A stretch of DNA of 8,033 nt from CAYJPV01 sp964396055 (GCA_964396055.1 CAYNDV010000185.1:1-8033), one strand, 5' to 3'; shown: positions 1 to 6,430, numbered from the stretch's first letter. Notes: generated from the sequence alone by a model not told the origin. Program-made: numbers and translations.

Positions 1-674
1 GCCGCCGCCCGTCCGGCGCGGGCGGTCGCCGGCCGGCCGCTGGCCAGCCGGAACGCGCACCGGCCGGTGATGACGCACCGTTCGCACTGCGGGACCGGTT
101 TGCACACCCGGCGCCCGTGCAGGATGAGCGTGTCGGACGCGCGCGTCCACCAGAGTGGGGGCAGCGCCCCCGTCAGCTGCTGCTCGACGCGCTCGGGATC
201 GTCGCTGTCCGTGACGCCGATGCGCCCGGCCACGCGCAGCACATGCCGGTCCACGGCAAAGCCGGGAATGCCCAGCGCGTGGCCCAGCACCACGTTGGCC
301 GTCTTGCGCCCGACACCCGGCAGCTGCGTCAAGGCCTCCATCGTCCGGGGCACCTCGCCGCCGTGGCGCTCGACGAGGGCCGCCGCCATGCCGATGAGCG
401 CCCGCGTCTTCTGTCGGAAGAAGCCCGTGGACTGCACCAGGGCCTCCACGTCGGCGGGGTCCGCCGCCGCCAGCGACCGGGCGTCCGGGTAGCGGGCGAA
501 CAGCGCGGGCGTGACCAGGTTGACGCGCGCATCGGTCGACTGGGCCGACAGGATGGTCGCCGCCAGCAGTTCGAAGGCGTTGTGGTAATGCAGTTCGGTG
601 TCGGCGTTGGGGTGCTGCCGGCTCAGCGCCTCGAAGATCGCCACGACTTCGGCCGGTGTCTTCAGTGCGCCCAT
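1..674 (-). CDS. nth: Endonuclease III (DNA glycosylase/AP lyase), C-terminus off the left edge
   Basis: Base-excision repair enzyme that removes oxidised pyrimidines and nicks at abasic sites. The ATG at 674 is preceded on the minus strand by GAGGA six bases upstream. The 224 visible residues hold the helix-hairpin-helix LPGVGRKTA (118-126) with catalytic Lys124, and VDRHV (141-145) with catalytic Asp142; their 18-residue separation equals that of E. coli Lys120/Asp138. An iron-sulfur cluster loop follows, with Cys191, Cys197, Cys200 and Cys206. Its first spacing is C-X5-C, where E. coli has C-X6-C. No stop is reached by base 1, so the protein exceeds 224 residues (E. coli 211) and carries an Arg/Ala-rich tail. 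It lies 28 bases downstream of the DUF3467 gene, third in a lexA-led operon, which suggests DNA-damage control (inference). The family assignment is secure. Confidence 0.96.
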   Translation of the reverse strand, partial: MGALKTPAEVVAIFEALSRQHPNADTELHYHNAFELLAATILSAQSTDARVNLVTPALFARYPDARSLAAADPADVEALVQSTGFFRQKTRALIGMAAALVERHGGEVPRTMEALTQLPGVGRKTANVVLGHALGIPGFAVDRHVLRVAGRIGVTDSDDPERVEQQLTGALPPLWWTRASDTLILHGRRVCKPVPQCERCVITGRCAFRLASGRPATARAGRAA

Positions 675-702
675 GTAGTGTCCTCGGCCCGACCCGCCGG
701 TG

Positions 703-1020
703 TCAGTGCACCGGCCCCTTGTTCCAGCCCACGTTGGCGTAGGAGTCCTGGAACGTGCGCAACTGGTCCTGCAGGGCCTGAATCAGGCTGGGCACGAGCT
801 GCACCGGCAGCACCACGCGCGTGCGGACCGGGGCCCGCACCACGTGCTCCTGCTGCGCATCGCGGATGTCCTGTTCCGACAGGGGCAGAACCTCGCAGAA
901 CGACAGCGTGAAGTCGAACGGGGTGTGCGCCACGGCGCAGAAGTTGGCGTAGACGCGCGGCGCGTCGCCGCCGTCGCCGGGCACGATGGTGAAGTTGATC
1001 TGGCGTGGTTCGTCGGCCAT
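703..1020 (-). CDS. DUF3467 family small protein
   Basis: A 105-residue cytosolic protein with no signal peptide or membrane segment. The opening PRQINFTIVPGDG, the YANFCAVAHTPFDFTLSFCEV core (24-44) and the amphipathic C-terminal helix (RVVLPVQLVPSLIQALQDQL, 68-87) fit the DUF3467 family: two strand-rich halves, a conserved Tyr-Ala/Val-Asn near the start and an aromatic-Asp-phenylalanine motif. I know of no established biochemical function for the family. The ATG at 1020 has only a weak upstream purine stretch. It sits between lexA (41 bases upstream) and nth (28 bases downstream) on the same strand. The placement suggests co-transcription with DNA-damage genes; a repair role is inference only. 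Cys28 and Cys42 are the only cysteines and form no metal motif. Confidence 0.85.
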   Translation of the reverse strand: MADEPRQINFTIVPGDGGDAPRVYANFCAVAHTPFDFTLSFCEVLPLSEQDIRDAQQEHVVRAPVRTRVVLPVQLVPSLIQALQDQLRTFQDSYANVGWNKGPVH

Positions 1021-1061
1021 AGTCCGTTCCCGGATTCGCGGCGGGCGCCGGGCACCGCCGG

Positions 1062-1670
1062 TTAGTACTTCCGCATCACGCCGACGACCACGCCCTGGAT
1101 CTGCAGCAGGTCGGCCGGCACGACGAGCGGCTGCATCGCCGGGTTGGCGGGCTGCAGGCGGATTCGCCCGTTCTCCCGGTAGAGCTTCTTCAGGGTGACG
1201 TCGGTGCCCCCCAGCAGCGCGATCACCATCTCACCGTTCTCAGCCGTCTTCCGGTCCTCGACGATGACGAAGTCGCCGTCGCGGATCTGCTCGTCGATCA
1301 TCGAATCGCCGCGGACCTTGAGCACGTAGGTGTCCCGCTTGCCCACCAGATCTTCGGGCACGGCGATCGCCTCGTTCGAGGTGATGGCCTCGATCGGCGC
1401 GCCGGCGGCGACATACCCCAGCAGCGGCAGTTCGAGCGCCCGGCCGCCGCCGCGGGTCGGCACGAGTTCGACCGAGCGGCTGCGGTTCCACGATCGACGG
1501 ATGAACCCCTTCTCCTGCAGGTTGGTCAGGTGCTTGTGGACCGTGGCCAGCGACGACAGGTTGAAGCGGCGCCCGATTTCCTCGAGGCTCGGGGCGTAGC
1601 CGTGCTGCTGGATGAACTCGCCGAGGTAGTCGAGGATTTCGCGCTGCCGTTTGGTCAAGGGTAGAGCCAC
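1062..1670 (-). CDS. lexA: SOS-response repressor LexA
   Basis: Represses DNA-damage genes and inactivates itself by RecA-stimulated cleavage. It has 202 residues (E. coli 202). The N-terminal winged helix-turn-helix spans about 1-70, with LTKRQREILDYL at 5-16 and the recognition helix around SSLATVHKHLTNL (39-51). The cleavage site is Ala89-Gly90 in YVAAGAPIEA. The catalytic dyad is Ser123 (in RGDSM) and Lys161 (in DVTLKKL), so this looks like a fully cleavable LexA rather than a degenerate homologue. The start is GTG at 1670. The nearby ATG at 1678 is out of frame, and AGGAGG eight bases upstream supports the GTG. It heads a probable lexA–DUF3467–nth transcript and is divergent from the sigma-factor gene. 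Confidence 0.97.
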   Translation of the reverse strand: MALPLTKRQREILDYLGEFIQQHGYAPSLEEIGRRFNLSSLATVHKHLTNLQEKGFIRRSWNRSRSVELVPTRGGGRALELPLLGYVAAGAPIEAITSNEAIAVPEDLVGKRDTYVLKVRGDSMIDEQIRDGDFVIVEDRKTAENGEMVIALLGGTDVTLKKLYRENGRIRLQPANPAMQPLVVPADLLQIQGVVVGVMRKY

Positions 1671-1678
1671 GTCGCCAT

Positions 1679-1684
1679 CCTCCT
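1679..1684 (-). promoter_or_regulatory. Ribosome binding site of lexA
   Basis: Read on the minus strand this is a perfect AGGAGG with eight bases to the GTG at 1670. It decides the start of lexA, because the ATG at 1678 lies between it and the GTG but in another frame. Confidence 0.85.
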
Positions 1685-1707
1685 GGAAGTCCGCCCCCCG
1701 GGCTCGT

Positions 1708-1740
1708 GTTCACTTTATCAAAGGAAAGGCGAAAGTCAAC
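1708..1740. repeat. Imperfect inverted repeat over the lexA promoter, candidate operator
   Basis: The plus strand reads GTTCACTTT at 1708-1716 and AAAGTCAAC at 1732-1740. These nine-base arms are complementary at eight of nine positions and lie either side of a 15-base spacer. The arms cover the proposed -10 and -35 elements of lexA, where an autoregulatory LexA operator would be expected. The spacer also has a repeated AAAGG-AAAGG-CGAAAG pattern on the plus strand. The arms match neither the E. coli nor the Gram-positive SOS-box consensus, and 33 bases is long for one LexA site, so the bound protein is a guess. Confidence 0.35.
1712..1739 (-). promoter_or_regulatory. Candidate sigma-70 promoter of the lexA operon
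   Basis: On the minus strand, TTGACT (bases 1739-1734, five of six matches to the -35 consensus) is followed after 16 bases by TAAAGT (bases 1717-1712, four of six to the -10 consensus). Transcription would start near 1705 and give a leader of about 35 bases before the lexA GTG. It is the most AT-rich stretch in this part of the window. Promoter prediction by eye is uncertain. Confidence 0.5.
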
Positions 1741-1745
1741 TCCCG

Positions 1746-1754
1746 TGCTACCAT
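1746..1754 (+). promoter_or_regulatory. Extended -10 element, possible promoter of the sigma-factor operon
   Basis: TGCTACCAT fits the extended -10 pattern TGN-TAnnnT. No good -35 is visible about 17 bases upstream. A start near 1761 would give a leader of about 60 bases to the ATG at 1822. No autoregulated ECF-type promoter was evident by eye. Weak evidence taken alone. Confidence 0.3.
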
Positions 1755-1821
1755 CGGCGCCGGCATGTGACGCCGTGGGGCCGCGCCAGTCTAACGGAAT
1801 GAGACGCTGGAGCGTGAGGCG

Positions 1822-2469
1822 ATGGCGAGCGATGCGGGCCGCCTGGCGGCGGGGGGCCGACTGCCGGAGTGGACGGTGACGCGAGTGGTGAGCAGCGACG
1901 AACCCGCCGGCAGCCGGGCCGGGCTCGACGTCCTCGACGATGCGGCCCTTGTCGCCGCAAGCCGCGAAGGTAGCCGCGCCGCGTTCGACGTGCTGGTGGA
2001 GCGGCACCGGCGCACGGTCTACCAGCTCTGTTATCGCTTCGTCCGGACCCACGAGGACGCGGCCGACCTGGCGCAGGACGTGTTTCTCCGGGCCTGGCGC
2101 GCGGTGCCGCGTTTCCGCGGGGACTCCTCGGTGTCGACGTGGCTCTACCGCATCGGGGTCAACGCCTGCCTGAACCGGGTGACCGCCAGGCGGGTGCCCC
2201 AGGTGGGCCTCGACGATGCCCCCGAACCGGCCGCGGCTCCCGCCGATCCGGCCGAGGGGCTTGACGCCTCGCAACGGGCCGCCCGCGTCCGGGCGGCCGT
2301 GGCTCAGCTGCCGGAGAAGCAGCGGGCCACGGTGATCCTGCGCGTGTACCACGACCGGTCGCACAAAGAAATCGCCGAGATTCTGGGCACCACCGAAGGC
2401 GCGGCCAAGGCCAACCTGTTCCACGCCCTCGGGAACCTGAAGAAGCTGCTGGCCGGGAGGCCGTCATGA
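1822..2469 (+). CDS. ECF-type RNA polymerase sigma factor (sigma-70 family)
   Basis: Directs RNA polymerase to a specific regulon, probably for envelope stress. It has 215 residues. Sigma region 2 spans about 52-118, with the core-binding helix DLAQDVFLRAW (82-92) and the -10-recognition stretch FRGDSSVSTWLYRIGVNACL (98-117). A Pro/Ala/Asp-rich linker covers about 128-150. Region 4 (about 155-210) has LPEKQRATVIL and the helix-turn-helix SHKEIAEILGTTEGAAKANL (180-199). There is no region 3, as in ECF factors. The ATG at 1822 has GGAG nine bases upstream, and an in-frame TAA at 1792-1794 limits further extension. Typical ECF sequence begins only near residue 38, so the first 37 residues are an unusual extension or the true start is a later GTG. 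It overlaps the anti-sigma gene by four bases (ATGA). Confidence 0.93.
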   Translation: MASDAGRLAAGGRLPEWTVTRVVSSDEPAGSRAGLDVLDDAALVAASREGSRAAFDVLVERHRRTVYQLCYRFVRTHEDAADLAQDVFLRAWRAVPRFRGDSSVSTWLYRIGVNACLNRVTARRVPQVGLDDAPEPAAAPADPAEGLDASQRAARVRAAVAQLPEKQRATVILRVYHDRSHKEIAEILGTTEGAAKANLFHALGNLKKLLAGRPS

Positions 2470-3080
2470 TCGGGCCGCGTCACCTCTCGAACGACGACAT
2501 CCTCGACCTGGCTGAGCAGCGGGGCAATCCGGCGTCGCGCGCGCATCTGGCCGCGTGCCCTTCTTGCGCGGCGCGCGTGGACGACCTGCGCGCCGTACTG
2601 GCCGAGGCCCGCGCGGCCGACGTCCCGGAGCCGTCGCCGCTGTTCTGGGAGCATCTGTCGGCTCGCGTGTCCGATGCCGTTGCCGACGAGGCGCAGCCCG
2701 GGCGTGCGGCGGCTCCTGTCCGGTGGCTGCGGCCGGCGTGGCTGGTGGCCGCAGCGACGCTGGCGGCGGTGGCGCTCGTCCTCCTCGTGGTTGTCCGGCC
2801 CGCGCCCGTGCCGCCCGCCGGCCCGGCGGCGGCTCCCGCGGTGCCGTTGGCGGAGGGCCTGCCGGCGGGGTCCGACGACACGCCCGGGCCGGACGTGCTC
2901 GACGAGCCGTGGGCGCTGGTGGCCGCCCTCAGCGACGAACTGCCGCCGGACGGCGCGCTGGCGGCCGGGCTCGACCCCGTGCCGGGCAGCGCCGAACAAG
3001 CGGCTGAGACGCTGAGCGCCGGCGAGCGGGACGAATTGGTGCGGTTGCTCGAGGCCGAACTGGCCCGGCGTCCGCTGTAG
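2466..3080 (+). CDS. Membrane anti-sigma factor with zinc-finger (ZAS) domain
   Basis: Likely holds the upstream sigma factor inactive at the inner membrane. It has 204 residues. The N-terminal cytoplasmic domain has the ZAS signature HLAACPSC, with His27, Cys31 and Cys34 (H-X3-C-X2-C), as in RsrA/ChrR-type anti-sigma domains. One hydrophobic segment at about 91-110, preceded by Arg86 and Arg89, should place residues 111-204 in the periplasm. That part is low-complexity, Pro/Ala-rich and acidic, and ends in a short charged helix (LSAGERDELVRLLEAELARR, 183-202). The start overlaps the sigma stop as ATGA, implying translational coupling and near-equal dosage. The partner assignment comes from position. 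The signal it senses is unknown: H-X3-C-X2-C domains can be redox-responsive or simply structural. Confidence 0.87.
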   Translation: MIGPRHLSNDDILDLAEQRGNPASRAHLAACPSCAARVDDLRAVLAEARAADVPEPSPLFWEHLSARVSDAVADEAQPGRAAAPVRWLRPAWLVAAATLAAVALVLLVVVRPAPVPPAGPAAAPAVPLAEGLPAGSDDTPGPDVLDEPWALVAALSDELPPDGALAAGLDPVPGSAEQAAETLSAGERDELVRLLEAELARRPL

Positions 3081-3101
3081 CGCAGGGACGAAGGAGCGGA
3101 G

Positions 3102-3638
3102 ATGAGGAAGCGGACGGCGTGGGGCGCGGGCGTCGTGGTGGCGGTGGTGCTGGCCTGCGCGGCGGCCCCGGCGCTGGCCCAGCGGGCAAGGCCGCCGCAG
3201 ACGCAAGCGGGGGATCTGGGGCCGGGCGACGTGCAGCGCCTGTTCGACGCCTATACGGCGATGCAGGCCCAGCAGGCGCTCGCCCTGGACGAGGAGCAGT
3301 TCGCCCGGTTCCTGCCCCGGCTGCGGAACCTGCAGGCCGCGCGGCGGCGGGCCGAGGCCGAGCGGCAGAAACTGACGGCCGAACTGGCGCGCCTGACCGC
3401 GTCGGCCCAGGTCACCGACGACGGCCGGCTGAGGGCAGCGATGAAGGCGCTGCGCGACCTCGCGCCCAGGGCGGCGGCTGACATCAGTGCCGCGTACGAC
3501 GCGCTGGACCTGACGCTCGACGTCCGCCAGCAGGCGCGGTTCCGCGTCTTCGAACTGCAGATGGAGCGTCGCAAGTTCGACCTGATGCTGCGCGCCCGCC
3601 GCGGTGAGGCCGCCCGGGCGCCGCGCGACGTGCGTTGA
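3102..3638 (+). CDS. Secreted helical protein, Spy/CpxP/ZraP-like candidate
   Basis: An exported 178-residue protein. AAGGAG five bases before the ATG supports the start. The signal peptide has a basic MRKR end, a hydrophobic core (8-22) and a probable cut after ALA (24-26), leaving a mature N-terminal Gln27. An alternative lipoprotein cut at Cys19 has a poor lipobox (VLAC). The mature part is almost all charged helix, with a probable coiled coil at about 68-103. LDEEQ (62-66) and LDVRQ (139-143) resemble the LTxxQ motifs of the Spy/CpxP/ZraP family of periplasmic stress chaperones and sensors. There is no His/Cys cluster for metal binding. It starts 21 bases after the anti-sigma stop, so it is probably the third gene of the operon and an effector or sensor of the response. 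The family link is suggestive, not proven. Confidence 0.72.
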   Translation: MRKRTAWGAGVVVAVVLACAAAPALAQRARPPQTQAGDLGPGDVQRLFDAYTAMQAQQALALDEEQFARFLPRLRNLQAARRRAEAERQKLTAELARLTASAQVTDDGRLRAAMKALRDLAPRAAADISAAYDALDLTLDVRQQARFRVFELQMERRKFDLMLRARRGEAARAPRDVR

Positions 3639-3640
3639 CC

Positions 3641-3660
3641 CGGCCCGCCGCGGCCCGCCG
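3641..3660 (+). repeat. Ten-base perfect tandem duplication
   Basis: CGGCCCGCCG occurs twice in direct succession just after the stop at 3636-3638. It has no T-tract and is not a clear hairpin, so it is not called a terminator. Confidence 0.6.
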
Positions 3661-3670
3661 CCGACAGGCG

Positions 3671-3679
3671 TGCTAGACT
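3671..3679 (+). promoter_or_regulatory. Extended -10 element before the exported-protein/recG genes
   Basis: TGCTAGACT fits TGN-TAnnnT, with hexamer TAGACT at 3674-3679. Transcription would begin near 3686, only a few bases before the ATG at 3691, so the mRNA would be nearly leaderless. No Shine-Dalgarno sequence precedes either possible ATG, which fits that reading. No -35 was recognised. Confidence 0.4.
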
Positions 3680-3690
3680 CGATGGCGTCG

Positions 3691-4341
3691 ATGCCCCGAC
3701 GCGACTGTTTGCCAGCCCCGAGCCCGGCGACGGCACTCCTGACGGCGGCAGGCCTGCTCCTGGCGGCGGGCACGCTGGCCCTTGCCCAGCGCGATCCCCT
3801 GCCGTTTGCGGCCGCCGACGGGGACCGGTTCGCCGGCAAGCTGACCGCCATCGTTGAGCGCAGCGGCCAGCCGGCCAGGCCGGGCCGTGCCGCGCCGCTC
3901 CTGAAGACGATCCTCACCGAGCCCGAGATCAACGCGTACCTCCGGTACCGCGGCGCCAGCACCCTTCCGAAGGGCATCATCGAACCGATCATCCTGGTGC
4001 TCGGCGACGGGCGGCTGGCGGCATGGGCGGAGGTGGACCTCGACGCGGTCCGAGACTCGCGCGAACGCGGCCTGCTGGATCCCATGCGCCTCCTGCGCGG
4101 CCGCATGCCCATCGCGGCGGCTGGCACCCTGCGAACGCAGGACGGTATCGGGTCCTTCGACCTCGAGTCGGCGTCCGCCTCGGGCGTCCGCATCCCCAAG
4201 GGGCTGCTCCAGGAACTGGTGAGCTTCTACACGCGCACGGCGGCGAACCCAGGCGGGTTCGACCTCGACGCGCCCTTCCACCTGCCCGCCGGCATCCGGC
4301 AGATCGAGGTGCGGCCGGGCCAGGCAGTCATCGTCCAGTGA
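3691..4341 (+). CDS. Exported protein of unknown function
   Basis: A 216-residue protein I cannot assign to a named family. It has a basic N-terminus (MPRR), a hydrophobic stretch (13-32) and a likely signal-peptidase cut after ALA (30-32), leaving Gln33, the same cut as in the upstream gene. The mature part has TEPEINAYLRYRG (77-89), a predicted strand pair around PIILVLGDGRLAAWAEVDLD (99-118), and GSFDLESASASGVRIPKGLL (154-173) followed by a helix. This alternation of strands with a small amphipathic helix loosely recalls periplasmic lipid-binding DUF2993/LmeA-like proteins; that is a weak guess. The frame opens as far back as GTG 3604, inside the upstream gene. ATG 3691 (or 3682) is chosen because the signal peptide begins there and the -10 element lies just upstream. 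Its stop overlaps the recG start. Confidence 0.7.
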   Translation: MPRRDCLPAPSPATALLTAAGLLLAAGTLALAQRDPLPFAAADGDRFAGKLTAIVERSGQPARPGRAAPLLKTILTEPEINAYLRYRGASTLPKGIIEPIILVLGDGRLAAWAEVDLDAVRDSRERGLLDPMRLLRGRMPIAAAGTLRTQDGIGSFDLESASASGVRIPKGLLQELVSFYTRTAANPGGFDLDAPFHLPAGIRQIEVRPGQAVIVQ

Positions 4342-6422
4342 CGCTCGACGACCCGCTCACCAGCCTGCGGGGCGTGGGTCCGCGCCGGGCGGCCGACTTC
4401 GAGCGTGCCGGCCTGCGCACGGTCGGTGACCTGCTGGCCCGCTTCCCGCTGCGGTACGAGGATCGGTCGCGGACCCGCGAGGTCTCGACGCTCGTGCCCG
4501 GCGAACCGGCGTCATTGGCCGGCACCGTGGTCGGGTCGGGCCTGCGCCTGACCCGGCGGCCGGGCTTCCGGATTGCCGAGATTGTCGTCCGAGCCGATGC
4601 GGGCGGGACCATCCGGGCCGTCTGGATGAACCAGCCCTACATGCTTGACGTGCTGCGCCGCGGCACACGCGTGGCCCTGTTCGGCACCGTCGAACAGCGC
4701 GCCCCGGCCGGACTGCAGTTCACGAACCCGGACTACGAGATTCTCGACGAGGACGATGCGCCGACGCTGCACACGGGCCGCATCGTGCCGATCTACGAGC
4801 GGTGTGGCGCGCTGACCAGCCGCGTGCAGCGCGGACTGGTGACGGCGGCGCTCGACACCCTGGCGGCCGGCGTGCCCGAGGTGCTCCCACCGTGGCTGCT
4901 GGCCGAACGAGGCCTGCCGGGTCGGTACGAGGCCCTGTCGGCCGCGCACTTCCCGGCGGCCGGCAGCGACCCGGCGGTGCTGGCCGCGCGCCGGACTCCT
5001 GCGCAGGTGCGGCTCATCCTGGAGGAGTTCTTCCAGTACCAGCTGGGGCTGCTGGCGCGCCGCCGCGCCGGCCGGGCCGACCACAAACCCGTGGTGCCGA
5101 CCGTGGACGACCGCGTGCGCGCGGCGGCCCGCGCCGTGCTGCCCTTCACGTTGACGGCCGGCCAGCGGGCCGCGCTGAAGGACATCGTCGCGGACATGAC
5201 GCAGCCGCCGCCGATGCACCGCCTGCTGCAGGGCGATGTGGGCGCGGGCAAGACGGTGGTGGCCCTGCTGGCGGCGGTCGTCGCCATGGAGAACGGCCTC
5301 CAGGTGGCGTTCATGGCGCCCACGGAGATCCTGGCCGAGCAGCATGCCTGGACCATGCGGCGCACGCTCGAGGGCGCGCGGTACCGGGTGGCGCTGCTCA
5401 CCGGGTCGACGCCGGCCGCCGCGCGCCGCGAGATCCTGGCGGGTCTCGAGGGCGGGACGGTCGATCTCGTGGTGGGCACCCATGCGCTCGTGCAGGAGCG
5501 TGTCCGGTTTCACGGCCTGGGGTTCGTCGTCATCGACGAGCAGCACCGCTTCGGTGTCGTGCAGCGGTCGGTCCTGCGGGACAAGGGCTGGCGGCCGGAC
5601 GTGCTGGTGATGACCGCGACGCCGATCCCGCGCACCCTGGCGTTGACGACGTACGGCGACCTCGACGTCTCCGTGATCCGGGACCTGCCGCCCGGCCGCT
5701 CGCCGGTGCGGACGGCGGCGAAACCTGACGGCCAGCGCGATGAGGTGTATCGTTTCGTGCGGGAGCAGGTGAAGGCCGGCCACCAGGCGTACATCGTGTT
5801 CCCGTTGATCGAAGAATCGGCCCGGGTGGATCTGCGGGCCGCCACGGAGGCCGCGGACCATCTGGCGCAGGAGGTCTTTCCGGACGCGCGGCTGGGCCTG
5901 CTGCACGGCCGGCTGCGGCCGGAGCAGAAGGACCGTGTCATGCGGGCGTTCGCGGCCGGCGACCTGGACGTGCTGGTGTCGACGACGGTGATCGAAGTGG
6001 GCATCGACGTGCCCAACGCGACGGTGATGGTGGTGGAGCACGCTGAGCGGTTCGGCCTGGCGCAGCTGCACCAGCTGCGGGGCCGCGTCGGCCGCGGGCC
6101 GCACCCCTCGTCGTGCGTGCTGTTGTATCAGGGACCGCTCGGGCCTGAGGGGGAAGCGCGGTTGCGGGCCCTGGTGGAGACCACGGATGGTTTCGTGATC
6201 GCGGAACGGGATCTGGAGTTGCGGGGGCCGGGCGACTTCTTCGGGACGCGGCAGTCCGGCGCTCCCACCCTTCGATCGGGAGACCTCGTGCGCGATCGTA
6301 CGCTGATGGAGGACGCGCGGCGGTACGCGGCGCGGGCGCTCGACGATCCAGAGTGCGCGCCGCTGGTGGCACAGACGGCGCGCACTTGGGGCGCGCAGTT
6401 CGGGCTGGGAGACGTGGGCTGA
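4338..6422 (+). CDS. recG: ATP-dependent DNA helicase RecG
   Basis: Branch-migrating superfamily 2 helicase that regresses stalled replication forks and processes recombination intermediates. It has 694 residues (E. coli 693). The N-terminus has LTSLRGVGPRRAADFERAG and the OB-fold wedge domain (to about 160). Helicase motifs follow: Walker A GDVGAGKT (299-306, Lys305), DEQH box (400-403) with FGV after it, motif III TATPIPRT (426-433), then HGRLRPEQK, VIEVGIDVP and motif VI QLRGRVGRG (579-587). The C-terminal RDLELRGPGDFFGTRQSG is the hallmark that separates RecG from other helicases. The start is GTG at 4338, overlapping the upstream stop (GTGA) with no clear Shine-Dalgarno sequence, so translation is probably coupled to the exported-protein gene. 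All catalytic residues are present. Confidence 0.98.
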   Translation: MTLDDPLTSLRGVGPRRAADFERAGLRTVGDLLARFPLRYEDRSRTREVSTLVPGEPASLAGTVVGSGLRLTRRPGFRIAEIVVRADAGGTIRAVWMNQPYMLDVLRRGTRVALFGTVEQRAPAGLQFTNPDYEILDEDDAPTLHTGRIVPIYERCGALTSRVQRGLVTAALDTLAAGVPEVLPPWLLAERGLPGRYEALSAAHFPAAGSDPAVLAARRTPAQVRLILEEFFQYQLGLLARRRAGRADHKPVVPTVDDRVRAAARAVLPFTLTAGQRAALKDIVADMTQPPPMHRLLQGDVGAGKTVVALLAAVVAMENGLQVAFMAPTEILAEQHAWTMRRTLEGARYRVALLTGSTPAAARREILAGLEGGTVDLVVGTHALVQERVRFHGLGFVVIDEQHRFGVVQRSVLRDKGWRPDVLVMTATPIPRTLALTTYGDLDVSVIRDLPPGRSPVRTAAKPDGQRDEVYRFVREQVKAGHQAYIVFPLIEESARVDLRAATEAADHLAQEVFPDARLGLLHGRLRPEQKDRVMRAFAAGDLDVLVSTTVIEVGIDVPNATVMVVEHAERFGLAQLHQLRGRVGRGPHPSSCVLLYQGPLGPEGEARLRALVETTDGFVIAERDLELRGPGDFFGTRQSGAPTLRSGDLVRDRTLMEDARRYAARALDDPECAPLVAQTARTWGAQFGLGDVG

Positions 6423-6430
6423 GGGCCGCC

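Noticed and set aside
117..911. A 264-codon plus-strand open frame over nth and the DUF3467 gene
   Set aside because: Antisense shadow of two recognised minus-strand genes, with no family signature.
1039..1060. Six-base GC hairpin (CGGCGG / CCGCCG, ten-base loop) between lexA and the DUF3467 gene
   Set aside because: No T-tract follows on the minus strand, and such inverted repeats are common by chance in sequence this GC-rich. Not strong enough to call a terminator or attenuator.
1755..1775. CGGCG / CGCCG inverted repeat in the lexA–sigma intergenic region
   Set aside because: Five-base stem with an 11-base loop and no T-tract; not distinguishable from chance in GC-rich DNA.
3604..3690. 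Upstream GTG start extending the exported protein by 29 residues
   Set aside because: It overlaps the end of the upstream gene, has no ribosome site, and would bury the signal peptide behind a Pro/Arg-rich segment.
2304..4199. A 631-codon open frame on the minus strand opposite the sigma, anti-sigma and exported-protein genes
   Set aside because: Low-complexity Arg/Pro/Gly-rich translation, no ribosome site, and it is antisense to four well-supported genes. Long antisense frames are expected at this GC content.
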